Source of the DNA: JANQEA01 sp964466035
GTDB taxonomy: Bacteria; Bipolaricaulota; Bipolaricaulia; UBA7950; UBA9294
Reading direction: 5' to 3'
DNA length: 64,000 bases
Assembly (NCBI GenBank): GCA_964466035.1
Contig: CAYXLR010000005.1
Location: 1 to 64,000 of the forward strand
Shown: positions 41,468 through 49,874 of the stretch, one piece after another
Layout: each line of letters opens with the position of its first letter
Position numbering within the stretch: position 1 is the first letter of the stretch
Translations under genes and position numbers: made by a program
Notes under the pieces: model-generated
Seen by the model: the letters and a program-made list of their open reading frames with translations, nothing else
Databases searched by the model: none
Told to the model about the DNA's origin: nothing

Positions 41468-43624
41468 TCAGCGAACCGTCCGCGACAGTGCCTCGAGGTT
41501 CGGTGGCTCGGCGACGTCGTCGACGGCCTCCGCCCACCGCGTCGGAAGGTCCCCGAGATCGACCGGGCCGATCGCGCTCACGAAGATCGGGATCACGTGA
41601 AGCGGCACGTCGACGCGCACGACGACCGGTCCGTTGAACGTCCGACCGGTCCACGCGTCGATCCACGTCCCGTCGGGCAGGTGGACGTCGACGGAATCGA
41701 TCCCCGGCTCCCAGACCGGCCGGACGAGGACGTTCGGACCGTACAGGTACTGCCCCCACAGATCGACGTACTCCGGCCGGTTCGGATAGGCGACGAACAT
41801 CGGGCGGACGATCGGGGTTCCCTCCGCGTGGGCGCGCTCGGCGAGCGCCCAGGTATAGTCGACCAGATCGGCGTGGATCCGCGCGTAGAACGCCCAGATC
41901 GCGAGGAGCTCCTCGTCGTACACGGTGTCGAACGTGTAGCCGGCCTCGGTCAGCTCGTCGTCCGAGTCGTCGGGGAGCCAGGACCACGGGGCGAGGTTCG
42001 CCGTCGGGCCGACCTCCATGATCGGGCAGAACGCCGAGAAGGCGAGCCATCGGGCGAGGACCTCCCGCGGCGGCCGTTCGTTGTAGCCGCCGGTGTCGGA
42101 ACCCCAGATCGGGACGTTCAGAACGGCGGCCCGCTGCAGCGCGATGATCGCCGAGCGGAGGCCCCACGCCGACGGGTCGGTGTCACCGCCCCACGCGACG
42201 GCGACTTCCGACATCCCGGGCCAGCCGGCGCGGTAGAAGGAGACGAACTCCTCGCGCGCCGCTTCGTGCGCCGCTTCGTGCGCCGCCCGTGCGAACCAGA
42301 GCGGGTAGGCGTTGTGCCCCTCCCGGTAGTCCGTGCCGTCGTGGTAGGCGCCGCGGAACAGCTGGCCGTCGGGCGGCTTCTCCTCGCCGCGGTCGAGCTT
42401 GAACCCGTCGATCCCCGTCTCGAACAGCGGGACGAGTTCTTCCTTCCACCACGCCGCGGCGTCCGGGTCGGTGAAGTCGATCAGCGCCGCGTTCGGAAGA
42501 TACGGAAGGGTAAGCGGCACGTGGTATTCACGCTCGATCGCCTCGTCGCGCTGCCCGTCCATCACCCACGGTCCGATCCAGAGAAGCGAGGCGACTCCCC
42601 ACTCGTCGAGCCAATCGATCATCGCCTCGAACCCCGGGAGACGCGCGTCGTCGAAGGCCATACCGCCGTAGCCGAACGTCCCCGCCGCCCACGGGCGGTC
42701 GATCACGTACCAAGAGCACGGGATCCCGAGCGCCTCCATCATCAACACGTCCTCGACCACCATCGAGTTGTACGGCCCGTCGTACGGCGTCCCGTCGTAG
42801 AACGCAGGCAGGTCCCACACGACGTCGCGCCACCGGCCCGGTCCGAGGACGAACTCCGGCGGGAGAAGGCTCTTCCCGGTGATCCGAGCGTACCGCTCGA
42901 TCACGTCGACCGGCTCCGGACCGGGAAGAAGGAGAAACGAGAGCGTCGGCCCCTCGTACTCGATCGTGACCTCCGTCGGGCGGGACCGTCCCCGCTCGTC
43001 GACGCCGAATCGGTACGTCGCGGGCCAGTTCCCTTCGACGTAGACGCCGTATCCGCTCGAAGAAAGAAAGAACGGCGCGTAGATCGAAACCGTCGGCAGC
43101 GTGTACAGATCGACGGATTGCCCGCGGAGGTTGAGCCCCTCGGTCGTCCCCGGCTCCCACGAGAGGCCCTGGCTTCCCTGCACGACCCGTTCCATCAGCC
43201 CGTAGAACCCGTCGGCCTCGCCGACGCGGAGGCTGACCCCGAGCTTCTCGAACTCGCCCTTCGATTCGACGGTGAATTCGACCCGCACCGTCTCCTCGGG
43301 TCCCGGTCCAAGGCGAACGGTCGCGATCCGACCGTCCTCGGTTCGATAGACGAGACGTGTGGTCCCATCGATATCGCGCCCGATCGGCGGACCGTCCAGA
43401 CGGACAACGTCGTCCCGGCTCCAGACATACAGCGCCGAGACGCCGTCCGCCCACAGGTCCGGAAACGGAGCGGCGAACTGCACCCCGAAGGGCACCTCCG
43501 CGATCGTGTACGGGATCGGGCCGCCGGCGCCGAGTCCGATGAACGAGCCACCGAGAAGCGCCGTCAAGACGAGTCCTGTAAGGACCACGCGTCGTCTCAC
43601 TCTCGGGACACACGGCTTGCGCAA
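41468..43624 (-). CDS. Glycoside hydrolase family 31, exported
   Basis: About 718 residues. An N-terminal signal or anchor (VVLTGLVLTALLGGSFIGLGAGG), an N-terminal beta-sandwich, then a GH31 barrel. The nucleophile is Asp in GIDGFKLDRGEEKP and the acid/base lies in WGGDTDPSAWGLRSAI. NVPIWGSDTGGY and CPIMEVG complete the active site. KLDRGEE rather than the classical DMNEP suggests relatives of YihQ, YicI or xylosidase-like enzymes; the substrate is not determined. TTG 43624 is favoured by GGGAGGGG 5 nt upstream. It lies next to no sugar operon. Confidence 0.88.
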   Translation of the reverse strand: MRKPCVPRVRRRVVLTGLVLTALLGGSFIGLGAGGPIPYTIAEVPFGVQFAAPFPDLWADGVSALYVWSRDDVVRLDGPPIGRDIDGTTRLVYRTEDGRIATVRLGPGPEETVRVEFTVESKGEFEKLGVSLRVGEADGFYGLMERVVQGSQGLSWEPGTTEGLNLRGQSVDLYTLPTVSIYAPFFLSSSGYGVYVEGNWPATYRFGVDERGRSRPTEVTIEYEGPTLSFLLLPGPEPVDVIERYARITGKSLLPPEFVLGPGRWRDVVWDLPAFYDGTPYDGPYNSMVVEDVLMMEALGIPCSWYVIDRPWAAGTFGYGGMAFDDARLPGFEAMIDWLDEWGVASLLWIGPWVMDGQRDEAIEREYHVPLTLPYLPNAALIDFTDPDAAAWWKEELVPLFETGIDGFKLDRGEEKPPDGQLFRGAYHDGTDYREGHNAYPLWFARAAHEAAHEAAREEFVSFYRAGWPGMSEVAVAWGGDTDPSAWGLRSAIIALQRAAVLNVPIWGSDTGGYNERPPREVLARWLAFSAFCPIMEVGPTANLAPWSWLPDDSDDELTEAGYTFDTVYDEELLAIWAFYARIHADLVDYTWALAERAHAEGTPIVRPMFVAYPNRPEYVDLWGQYLYGPNVLVRPVWEPGIDSVDVHLPDGTWIDAWTGRTFNGPVVVRVDVPLHVIPIFVSAIGPVDLGDLPTRWAEAVDDVAEPPNLEALSRTVR

Positions 43625-43779
43625 CCCGACCCCTCCCTGTCGGGTGATGCTAGCCGTCGCGCCGTGGACTTCAAGCCTCTGAAGACCCATCGCGAATACA
43701 GGAGGGCAATACCGGATCTCTCGCAATCGGTTTGGGCGCGAGTTCGATCCTCAGTATCCTGGAAGGTGAGGTGGTCGAC

Positions 43780-44268
43780 GTGCCGGAACCGATGTTCGAT
43801 CGCGCGGCGTTCCTCGAGAAGGTCCGCCAGGCGTTCAAGCCGCTGGAAGCCCTCCTGGGCGAGGGAAACACGTTCGACTACGAGGAGACGGCGCTGTTCA
43901 GCGGGATCGTCAACGGCGCACAGGAGCACGTGGTCGCCGTGCCGCTCACGCAGGCGTCGGTCGCGTTCAACGCCGCGAAGCACCTCGGGGAGCACGACTC
44001 GTGGGACCGAGTCGGGAAGCTGCCGCTGTTCGGCTTCTACATGCTCCCGCCGACGGACTGCATCCACACCCTCGAGCCCGACACGCCGTATCTCGCGCGC
44101 GGCATCGCGTGGGACAGGGCGGAAATGGTCGATGCGGGCGGCGAGTCCCCGCGGCTGTTCATGACGTGGTGGAGACGAGGAGACGCGACGCCCGCCTACT
44201 ACAAGTACTCGGGGAACGTCGAAATCCATCTTGAAACGTGCTCGACCGCGTCGTCCAACCAGCTGTAA
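43780..44268 (+). CDS. Protein of unknown function, upstream of a PCMT-like gene
   Basis: About 162 residues with no recognised domain. Distinctive stretches are FLEKVRQAFKPLEALLG and WDRVGKLPLFGFYMLPPTDC, then YLARGIAWDRAEMVDAGGES and FMTWWRRGDATPAYYKYSGN near the end. It is soluble and without signal peptide. GTG 43780 is the likely start; GTG 43771 abuts the GGAAGGTGAG site. A weak promoter-like TTGGGC-N17-TATCCT lies at about 43731. It is 13 nt upstream of the methyltransferase gene and probably its partner. Confidence 0.6.
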   Translation: MPEPMFDRAAFLEKVRQAFKPLEALLGEGNTFDYEETALFSGIVNGAQEHVVAVPLTQASVAFNAAKHLGEHDSWDRVGKLPLFGFYMLPPTDCIHTLEPDTPYLARGIAWDRAEMVDAGGESPRLFMTWWRRGDATPAYYKYSGNVEIHLETCSTASSNQL

Positions 44269-44281
44269 ATTGCACGGAGAC

Positions 44282-45505
44282 ATGGAGACCCTGGAAGCTG
44301 CCCTGGCCGAGTACGTGGGCGCCCTCGTCGACCGCAAGGCGATCGCCTCGGAATCGGTTGAACGCGCGTTCCGGAAGGTCAGACGGCATCGGTTTCTGGA
44401 GGGGTGGTACCACCCGGACATCAAGGACGACGGGGTGGTCTTTCTTCCCGTCGAGTACGATCGCGATCGGCCGTCCCCCGAGGACATCAAAGAGATCTAC
44501 TCGAACCAAGCGCTGGTGACAGCGATCCATCTCTCCATGCCGACGAGTTCGACGTCCCAGCCGTCGCTGGTCGCGGGAATGCTCGAGCTGCTGGACCTGT
44601 CCCCGGGGATGAGGGCGCTGGAGATCGGAACCGGCACCGGCTACAACGCGGCCCTTCTCGCTGAGATCCTCGGTCCAAAGGGCCGCGTGTACACGATCGA
44701 ATTCCAGGAGGACGTTGCGACAAAAGCCCGCAGCCACTTGGAGGACGAAGGGTACGGCGACGCGCAGGTCGTCTGCGGAGACGGATTCTTCGGCGTGCCC
44801 GAGGCGGCTCCGTTCGATCGGATCGTGGCGACGGTCGGCTGTCCCGACCTTTCCCCTCACTGGCTCGATCAGCTCGACGGAAAAGGGTCCCTGCTCATCC
44901 CGCTTCGGCACGGCCTGAGCGATCCGTTGACCCGACTGCGAAGGGACCCGGATTCCCCCACGCAGGCACTCGGGCGGATCGTGGACACCTCTGGCTTCAT
45001 ACAGATCCAAGGCGTGCTCACCGGGGCCGCACCGTGGCGCAATTCGCTCATCGTCGGGTTGCCCGAGAAGCCCACCTGGTCTCGACGGCTCCCCGACGCT
45101 CTGGCCTCGCCCGACGAGCCGAGGCATCCGCTCGGCGAGGACCACCATCGGGCCTTCGCCTTCTTCCTTTCACTCGCCCTTCGGCCGCTTTGGTACACGA
45201 ACAGCGGATACGGTCTTGCCGATCCAGGGACGTCGTCCGTGGTCGTCGTGACCCGAGAGGCGATCGATGGGTACTCGGCGATTCCCTCCGGCAAGAGCCT
45301 CGACGCCCTCTACGAATCCTTGCTCGGCCTGTTCGACCTGTGGATCGACCTCGCCACGCCCGCGCCCGCGGACTTCGAGCTCCACTTCGTCCCCAAGTCG
45401 GAGTTCGACCATCTCAAGCGGCTCGACGGCACGCCGGGGAGACGATGGGTCATCGAGCGCCCGTTTTTCTGGGAAATCGTCCGCCTTCCGGAAGAGATCG
45501 AATAG
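44282..45505 (+). CDS. PCMT-like methyltransferase with long C-terminal extension
   Basis: 407 residues, about twice the length of ordinary L-isoaspartyl methyltransferase. The PCMT domain (1-210) shows SMPTSSTSQPSLVAGMLELL, the substrate loop, and ALEIGTGTGYNAALLAEILG, the SAM loop, then VCGDGFFGVPEAAPFDRIVA. The roughly 200-residue C-terminal part resembles the extensions of PCMT-like enzymes that modify ribosomal peptides in FxLD or graspetide systems. No precursor peptide or cyclase is recognised nearby. Protein repair is the default alternative. ATG 44282 has only a short GGAG upstream. Confidence 0.8.
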   Translation: METLEAALAEYVGALVDRKAIASESVERAFRKVRRHRFLEGWYHPDIKDDGVVFLPVEYDRDRPSPEDIKEIYSNQALVTAIHLSMPTSSTSQPSLVAGMLELLDLSPGMRALEIGTGTGYNAALLAEILGPKGRVYTIEFQEDVATKARSHLEDEGYGDAQVVCGDGFFGVPEAAPFDRIVATVGCPDLSPHWLDQLDGKGSLLIPLRHGLSDPLTRLRRDPDSPTQALGRIVDTSGFIQIQGVLTGAAPWRNSLIVGLPEKPTWSRRLPDALASPDEPRHPLGEDHHRAFAFFLSLALRPLWYTNSGYGLADPGTSSVVVVTREAIDGYSAIPSGKSLDALYESLLGLFDLWIDLATPAPADFELHFVPKSEFDHLKRLDGTPGRRWVIERPFFWEIVRLPEEIE

Positions 45506-45589
45506 TCAGACTCCCCGAATCCACGCTTTACAGCCTCTTCACAACCGACCCATAGACTCGCCTCACCCTCCAGCGAAGGAGCGATCCCG

Positions 45590-45918
45590 ATGCGCAGCTC
45601 TCTCTGGCTGCTTCCCGTGTTGATCCTCGGCCTGTCCCTCCTCGTCGGCGGCGCGCACGAACCGACGTGGGCTCCCCCGACCCTCGCCGAGGCCGAGGAA
45701 GCGCTGGCCGGCCTCGGTTTCGACGAGTTCGTCGAAGCGTCCTACCGTCTGTATCTCCTCAGGTACCCTCAGACGTTGACCGGGCTCGGCATGGCCAGCG
45801 TGCTCGGCGTCCGCAACGATCTCCTGAACGAATACTCCTCGAGAACGGGAGCCTTCCGCTGGAGATCCTCGAACGAATCGTCGATCGATTCATCGCGGAC
45901 GCGGCGACGGGGGAGTAG
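45590..45918 (+). pseudogene. DUF885-like gene remnant (frameshifted and truncated)
   Basis: A signal peptide (SSLWLLPVLILGLSLLVGGA) is followed by GFDEFVEASYRLYLLRYPQT, then LTGLGMASVLGV, which resembles the start of exported DUF885 proteins that usually run to about 600 residues. Around 45838 the frame is lost; the other frame resumes with LLENGSLPLEILERIVDRFI and stops at 45918. Even after repairing the shift only about 110 residues remain. It is therefore a decayed stub, or the first gene of a shorter unknown protein with a sequencing error. Confidence 0.6.
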
Positions 45919-45933
45919 GCGGAATCGAGACGC

Positions 45934-46758
45934 TCACCGCAGCGGATCGACGTGCGTCCTCCAGATCGCGAGGGCGTGCTCGATCGGATCGACGGTGTCG
46001 ACGCCGTGATCCTCGAAGAAGCCGTTCAGGTTGGTTAGATCGCGGACGAGCAGATCGAACGCGTCGTCGTTGTACCTCGGGTCGACCGACTGCGGGAAGT
46101 CGATGATCACCGCCTTCCCGCCCCAGTACAGCAGGTTGAACGCGGACAGGTCGGCGTGCACGCGATGGTGCTTCAAGAAGAGATCGACGTTCGCCAGGAC
46201 CTGGGCGTAGATCCGGCGCGCCTCCTCCTCGTCGAGCCCGACGTTCGTCATCATCGGCGCCGGGTTCTCGCCGTCGCCGAGGTACTCCATCAAGACGACC
46301 GGACCGACCCGCTCGACCGGCTCGGGGACGTCGGCCCCGGCGTCGTGAAGGATCCGCAACGTCCGCTCCTCGTGCGCGATCCACGCGCTGAACTTGTGCA
46401 GCCGCCCGCGGCGCGTCTTCTTCCCCAGCGCCTTCAGGACCCTGGCGTCCGGGCGCGAGCCGCGTTCCCGTCCCTGCTGGTAGACCGCGTCCTGCTTGAA
46501 GCTGCGCGTTTCGAACGGGCGGTAGACCTTCGCCGCGACGAGCTCCCGCTCGAGCGTCGGGTGCGCCGCGCAACAGTAGACGACGGCCTCCTTTCCCGTC
46601 TTGATCGGGCGGAGGACCTCGGTGATCAGGCGCTGCTCGATCAGCGGGTCGAGGTGGGCGAGGAGTGCCTCCTCGACGGTCCGGTCCTCCTCTTCCTTCG
46701 GCGTGGCGCCTCGGAGCTTCTCCTTGAGCGGATCGATCTCTTCGAGGCGTCGCGGCAT
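45934..46758 (-). CDS. RIO1-type serine/threonine protein kinase
   Basis: 274 residues. RIO kinase motifs: GKEAVVYCCA (glycine-poor nucleotide loop), VAAKVYRPFETRSFKQD with the ATP lysine, VHADLSAFNLLYW (catalytic loop with Asp and Asn) and AVIIDFPQSVDPRYNDDA (metal-binding Asp in the IDFPQ variant of DFG). HxDLSxxN and IDFPQ are diagnostic of RIO1. In archaea and eukaryotes RIO acts in small-subunit maturation; the bacterial role is not settled. It is 4 nt downstream of the aldo/keto reductase. Confidence 0.92.
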   Translation of the reverse strand: MPRRLEEIDPLKEKLRGATPKEEEDRTVEEALLAHLDPLIEQRLITEVLRPIKTGKEAVVYCCAAHPTLERELVAAKVYRPFETRSFKQDAVYQQGRERGSRPDARVLKALGKKTRRGRLHKFSAWIAHEERTLRILHDAGADVPEPVERVGPVVLMEYLGDGENPAPMMTNVGLDEEEARRIYAQVLANVDLFLKHHRVHADLSAFNLLYWGGKAVIIDFPQSVDPRYNDDAFDLLVRDLTNLNGFFEDHGVDTVDPIEHALAIWRTHVDPLR

Positions 46759-46762
46759 CGCG

Positions 46763-47911
46763 CTAGGAAGCCGGGCTCTCCGCGAGGAAGGCGTGGGCTT
46801 GCTTCAACCAGTGGATGATCTCGATCTGCTGCGGGCAGACCTTCTCGCACTGGCCGCATTCGACGCAGCAATCGGCGCGCTCCTCCGGCTTCAAGATCTC
46901 GTTGTACCGATGACGCGCGGTCACCGCGTCGTTGTACATCTTCGCCTGGTTGAACATGTCGAAGATGCGGGGGATCGCGACCCCGTTCGGACACGGCTGG
47001 CAGTACTGACAGTCGGTACACGGAACCGGCGACAGGGTGCGGTACGCGTCCCGGACACGGTCAATGACCCGGAGCTCCTCCTCGCTCAGCGTCCCCACGC
47101 CGGACCGCTCCGCGCTGGCGAGGTTCTCCTCGACATGATCCATCGCGGACATGCCGGAGAGGCAAAGCGACACCTCCGGCTGGTTCCACAGCCACTGAAG
47201 CGCCCAGTCGACCTGAGAGCGCTGCACCGGCGCGTGGGCCCACAATTCCGCGACCGACTCCGGAGCCGGCCGCGCGAGCGAGCCGCCGCGGAGCGGCTCC
47301 ATGATCACGACGGCAAGCCCCTTCGACGCGGCGTAACGGAGCCCCTCCGTGCCGGCCTGGAAGTCGACGTCCATGTAGTTGTACATGATCTGGCAGAACG
47401 TCCAGTCGTACGCGTCGACGATCGTTTTGAACGTGGCCAGGTCATCGTGAAACGAGAACCCGAGATATCCGATCCGACCTTCGTCGATCGCCCGTTCCGA
47501 CCACTCGAGCACGCGGAGATCCCGCAGTGCCGTCCACCGATCCTTGTTCAGCGCGTGAAGGAGGTAGAAGTCGACGCGGCTGGTGTCCAGCCGTCTCAGC
47601 TGCTTGTCGAGATACTCATCGAAGTCGGCCGGCTTCTCGATCAGCCAACACGGCAGCTTGGTCGCCAGCTTGACCTTGTCGCGGTACCCGTCCTGCAGAC
47701 ATCGGCCGAGGAACGGCTCGGACTCTCCCTCGTGGTACGGCCACGCCGTGTCGACGTAGTTCACGCCCGCGTCGATCGCCGTGCGGACCATTCGGGTCGC
47801 CAGCTCCTCGTCGATCTTCGCCGGATCGTTCCCGATCGTCGGCAGACGCATCGCGCCGAATCCGAGGGCCGAAGGGCGCCAATCGAGTCTGCCAAACGAG
47901 CGATATTGCAT
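46763..47911 (-). CDS. Aldo/keto reductase with C-terminal 4Fe-4S domain
   Basis: 382 residues. The AKR barrel has LGFGAMRLP, the catalytic Tyr in NYVDTAWPYHEGESE and VDFYLLHALNKDRW. From about 290 come CTDCQYCQPCPNGVAIP and CCVECGQCEKVCPQ, two cysteine groups for 4Fe-4S clusters, as in the ferredoxin-like AKR subfamily. This suggests ferredoxin-linked reduction of a carbonyl compound in an anaerobe. GGGAGGAGG precedes ATG 47911. It is followed at 4 nt by the RIO kinase. Confidence 0.92.
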   Translation of the reverse strand: MQYRSFGRLDWRPSALGFGAMRLPTIGNDPAKIDEELATRMVRTAIDAGVNYVDTAWPYHEGESEPFLGRCLQDGYRDKVKLATKLPCWLIEKPADFDEYLDKQLRRLDTSRVDFYLLHALNKDRWTALRDLRVLEWSERAIDEGRIGYLGFSFHDDLATFKTIVDAYDWTFCQIMYNYMDVDFQAGTEGLRYAASKGLAVVIMEPLRGGSLARPAPESVAELWAHAPVQRSQVDWALQWLWNQPEVSLCLSGMSAMDHVEENLASAERSGVGTLSEEELRVIDRVRDAYRTLSPVPCTDCQYCQPCPNGVAIPRIFDMFNQAKMYNDAVTARHRYNEILKPEERADCCVECGQCEKVCPQQIEIIHWLKQAHAFLAESPAS

Positions 47912-48023
47912 CGATTCCTCCTCCCGGCCATCATCCCGGATCGATCGCCACCGATCAAGGAACCGTCAACGGGAAGCGCGGGCGTCCCACGGACGTCCGC
48001 GCTTCGTCGTGAGGCTCGACGGT

Positions 48024-48503
48024 CTACACCGGCAGGACCGGCTCGCAGATGTCGACGATATGCTTCTTCTCCGGATGCTGATCCGCGTCGTTGAGATACA
48101 GCTCGTAGCACATCCGCTCGCAGTCCGGCTCGTAGCCGTTCTCCGGCATCCACTCGCCGACGAGCTTGTCCCACGCCTCGCCGTACTCCGTCGCGTCGAT
48201 CTCGACGTGGGCGACGGCGAAGAGGCCGCCGGGGATCTTCATCGTCTTCACGTCGCCGTCGACCTCCGTTCCCTCGGGGACGGTGAGGCAGGCGTCGGAA
48301 CGAAGCTTGGAGGCGTCGACCTCCTCCGGACTGTCGTGATAGACGGCCATACATTGGGTCTTCGGAAACTGGACCAAGCCTTTCGGGCCGGCCCACTGGA
48401 AGATCCTCTCGATCGCTTCTCCGATCTTGTTGTACGGGCCGACGTGGCGGATACAGGCGACGTACCGCTCGGGCAGCTTCTTGACTTCCGCTTCGAACTT
48501 CAT
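48024..48503 (-). CDS. GyrI-like effector-binding domain protein, stand-alone
   Basis: 159 residues, a single GyrI/AraC effector-binding domain: VACIRHVGPYNKIGEAIERI near 13, CMAVYHDSPEEVDASKLRSD, VPGGLFAVAHVEID-type (IPGGLFAVAHVEID) and CYELYLNDADQHPEKKHIVD at the end. It is clearly homologous to the C-terminal half of the AraC-type regulator encoded just upstream, so the pair probably arose by duplication. Such proteins bind hydrophobic small molecules and can act as cyclopropanoid or drug-binding hydrolases. AGGAGGT precedes ATG 48503. Confidence 0.88.
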   Translation of the reverse strand: MKFEAEVKKLPERYVACIRHVGPYNKIGEAIERIFQWAGPKGLVQFPKTQCMAVYHDSPEEVDASKLRSDACLTVPEGTEVDGDVKTMKIPGGLFAVAHVEIDATEYGEAWDKLVGEWMPENGYEPDCERMCYELYLNDADQHPEKKHIVDICEPVLPV

Positions 48504-48617
48504 CGGGTACCTCCTGTCGCTTCGGTTTGGAACCAGCGTAGAGCGCCGGGCCGCGGACGTCTTTCCAATCGTTGCGGTCGAATTGCCCGATCTTGCTGAC
48601 GCGTTTGCGGATCTTGC

Positions 48618-48678
48618 ACGTACAAGCAGGGTAGAGCCCTGCTGTACGTACGGGAATGCTCCAATGAGGCATTCCCGT
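48618..48678. repeat. Two inverted repeats between the AraC and GyrI-like genes
   Basis: ACGTAC-a-AGCAGGG (48618-48631) pairs with CCCTGCT-GTACGT (48637-48649) with one bulged A. ACGGGAATGC (48650-48659) pairs perfectly with GCATTCCCGT (48669-48678). They fill the otherwise empty 221-nt spacer and resemble the hairpins in the 4-26 kb region. Confidence 0.85.
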
Positions 48679-48724
48679 GGTCAAGTGACCTATCGCGATC
48701 CAGAGCAGCGCCAAGCGAGGCCGC

Positions 48725-49630
48725 TCACAGAGGCCGGATCGGCTCGTAGATCTCCAGGATGTGCTTCTTCTCCGGGTGTTTCCTGGGATCGTTCAGGTAC
48801 AGCTCGTAGCAGGGCCGATCGTCCGGCTGATAGCCGGACTCCGGCAGCCAATCGCTGAACAGCCGGTCCCACGCCTCTCCGTACTGCGTCTCGTCGATCT
48901 CGACGTAGGCCACGGCGTACGTCCCCCCGGGCAGCGTCATCAGCCCGATGTCCCGCTTGACCTTGGTCCCGATCGGGACTGTGATGCACGCATCCGAGCG
49001 AAGCTTCTCGACCGGTGTCACGTCGGGGCTGTCATGGTAGACGGTGAGCATCCGGGTGTCGGCCCGAAAGAGCCGGCGCGGCCCGGCCCACCGAGCGAGC
49101 CGCCCGAGGGCCTTCCCGATCTCGCTGTAGTCCCCTACGTGGCGGATGTAGGCGACGTGCCGCTCCGGCTCCTCGCGGACCTCGACGCGGAAGACCATGT
49201 CCGTCCGCTGCGAATGCTTTGACGGAACGGCGAGACCCCGTTCGGCGAGCTCCTCGCGGAACCGATCGAGCGAGGCCCGACCCCCGGCGCGGAACTGCGA
49301 CGCCGACACGCCGAAGTGCCGGCGGAACTCGCGGGCGAACGCCGAAGGAGACGAATACCCGCAGCCAACCGCGATCTCGGTGATCGTCACCGTCGGGTTG
49401 TGGATCAGTTGGGACGCGGCTTTCTGCACGCGGACACGACGGATGTAGTCGTTCAGCGTCTCGCCGGCGATCGCCTTGAACACGCGATGGAAGTGATACG
49501 GGGAGAAGTGGGCGACCTGCGCCAGCGTTTCGAGGCACAGATCGCCGTTCAGGTTCGTCCGGATGTGATCGAGGACGCGGTTGACGCGCCCGACGTACTC
49601 CTGCCGCTTCAGCTCCGCCTGATCGATCAC
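48725..49630 (-). CDS. AraC-family transcriptional regulator with GyrI-like effector domain
   Basis: 301 residues. The two HTH motifs occupy 18-115: LETLAQVAHFSPYHFHRVFK and ITEIAVGCGYSSPSAFAREFRRHFG. Residues about 145-301 are a GyrI-like domain (VAYIRHVGDYSEIGKALGRL, CYELYLNDPRKHPEKKHILE). This is the Rob/SoxS-plus-effector architecture of drug-sensing regulators such as BmrR-like AraC proteins. GTG 49630 is the start. Regulation of the downstream stand-alone GyrI protein is likely. Confidence 0.92.
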   Translation of the reverse strand: MIDQAELKRQEYVGRVNRVLDHIRTNLNGDLCLETLAQVAHFSPYHFHRVFKAIAGETLNDYIRRVRVQKAASQLIHNPTVTITEIAVGCGYSSPSAFAREFRRHFGVSASQFRAGGRASLDRFREELAERGLAVPSKHSQRTDMVFRVEVREEPERHVAYIRHVGDYSEIGKALGRLARWAGPRRLFRADTRMLTVYHDSPDVTPVEKLRSDACITVPIGTKVKRDIGLMTLPGGTYAVAYVEIDETQYGEAWDRLFSDWLPESGYQPDDRPCYELYLNDPRKHPEKKHILEIYEPIRPL

Positions 49631-49874
49631 GCCCGCGATCCTTCTACGTTTGGCTCCAAAGGCCGAGGATGTGTCAGAAGCTCCCTTGCGCCATGGATTC
49701 CCCCTTCATTCGGGCCGCGAATCCTGACGATCCACGACCCCTTCGATTATACCGGGGGCGAATCCCCGAGGAATCCACGGCTTCACAGGATCCCTTTCAG
49801 GTGCGCGCGCTCCGTCTCGCGCCCGTCCCACGCCGCCCGTATGATCGGACACGCACAAGACAGGACGGAAGAAC

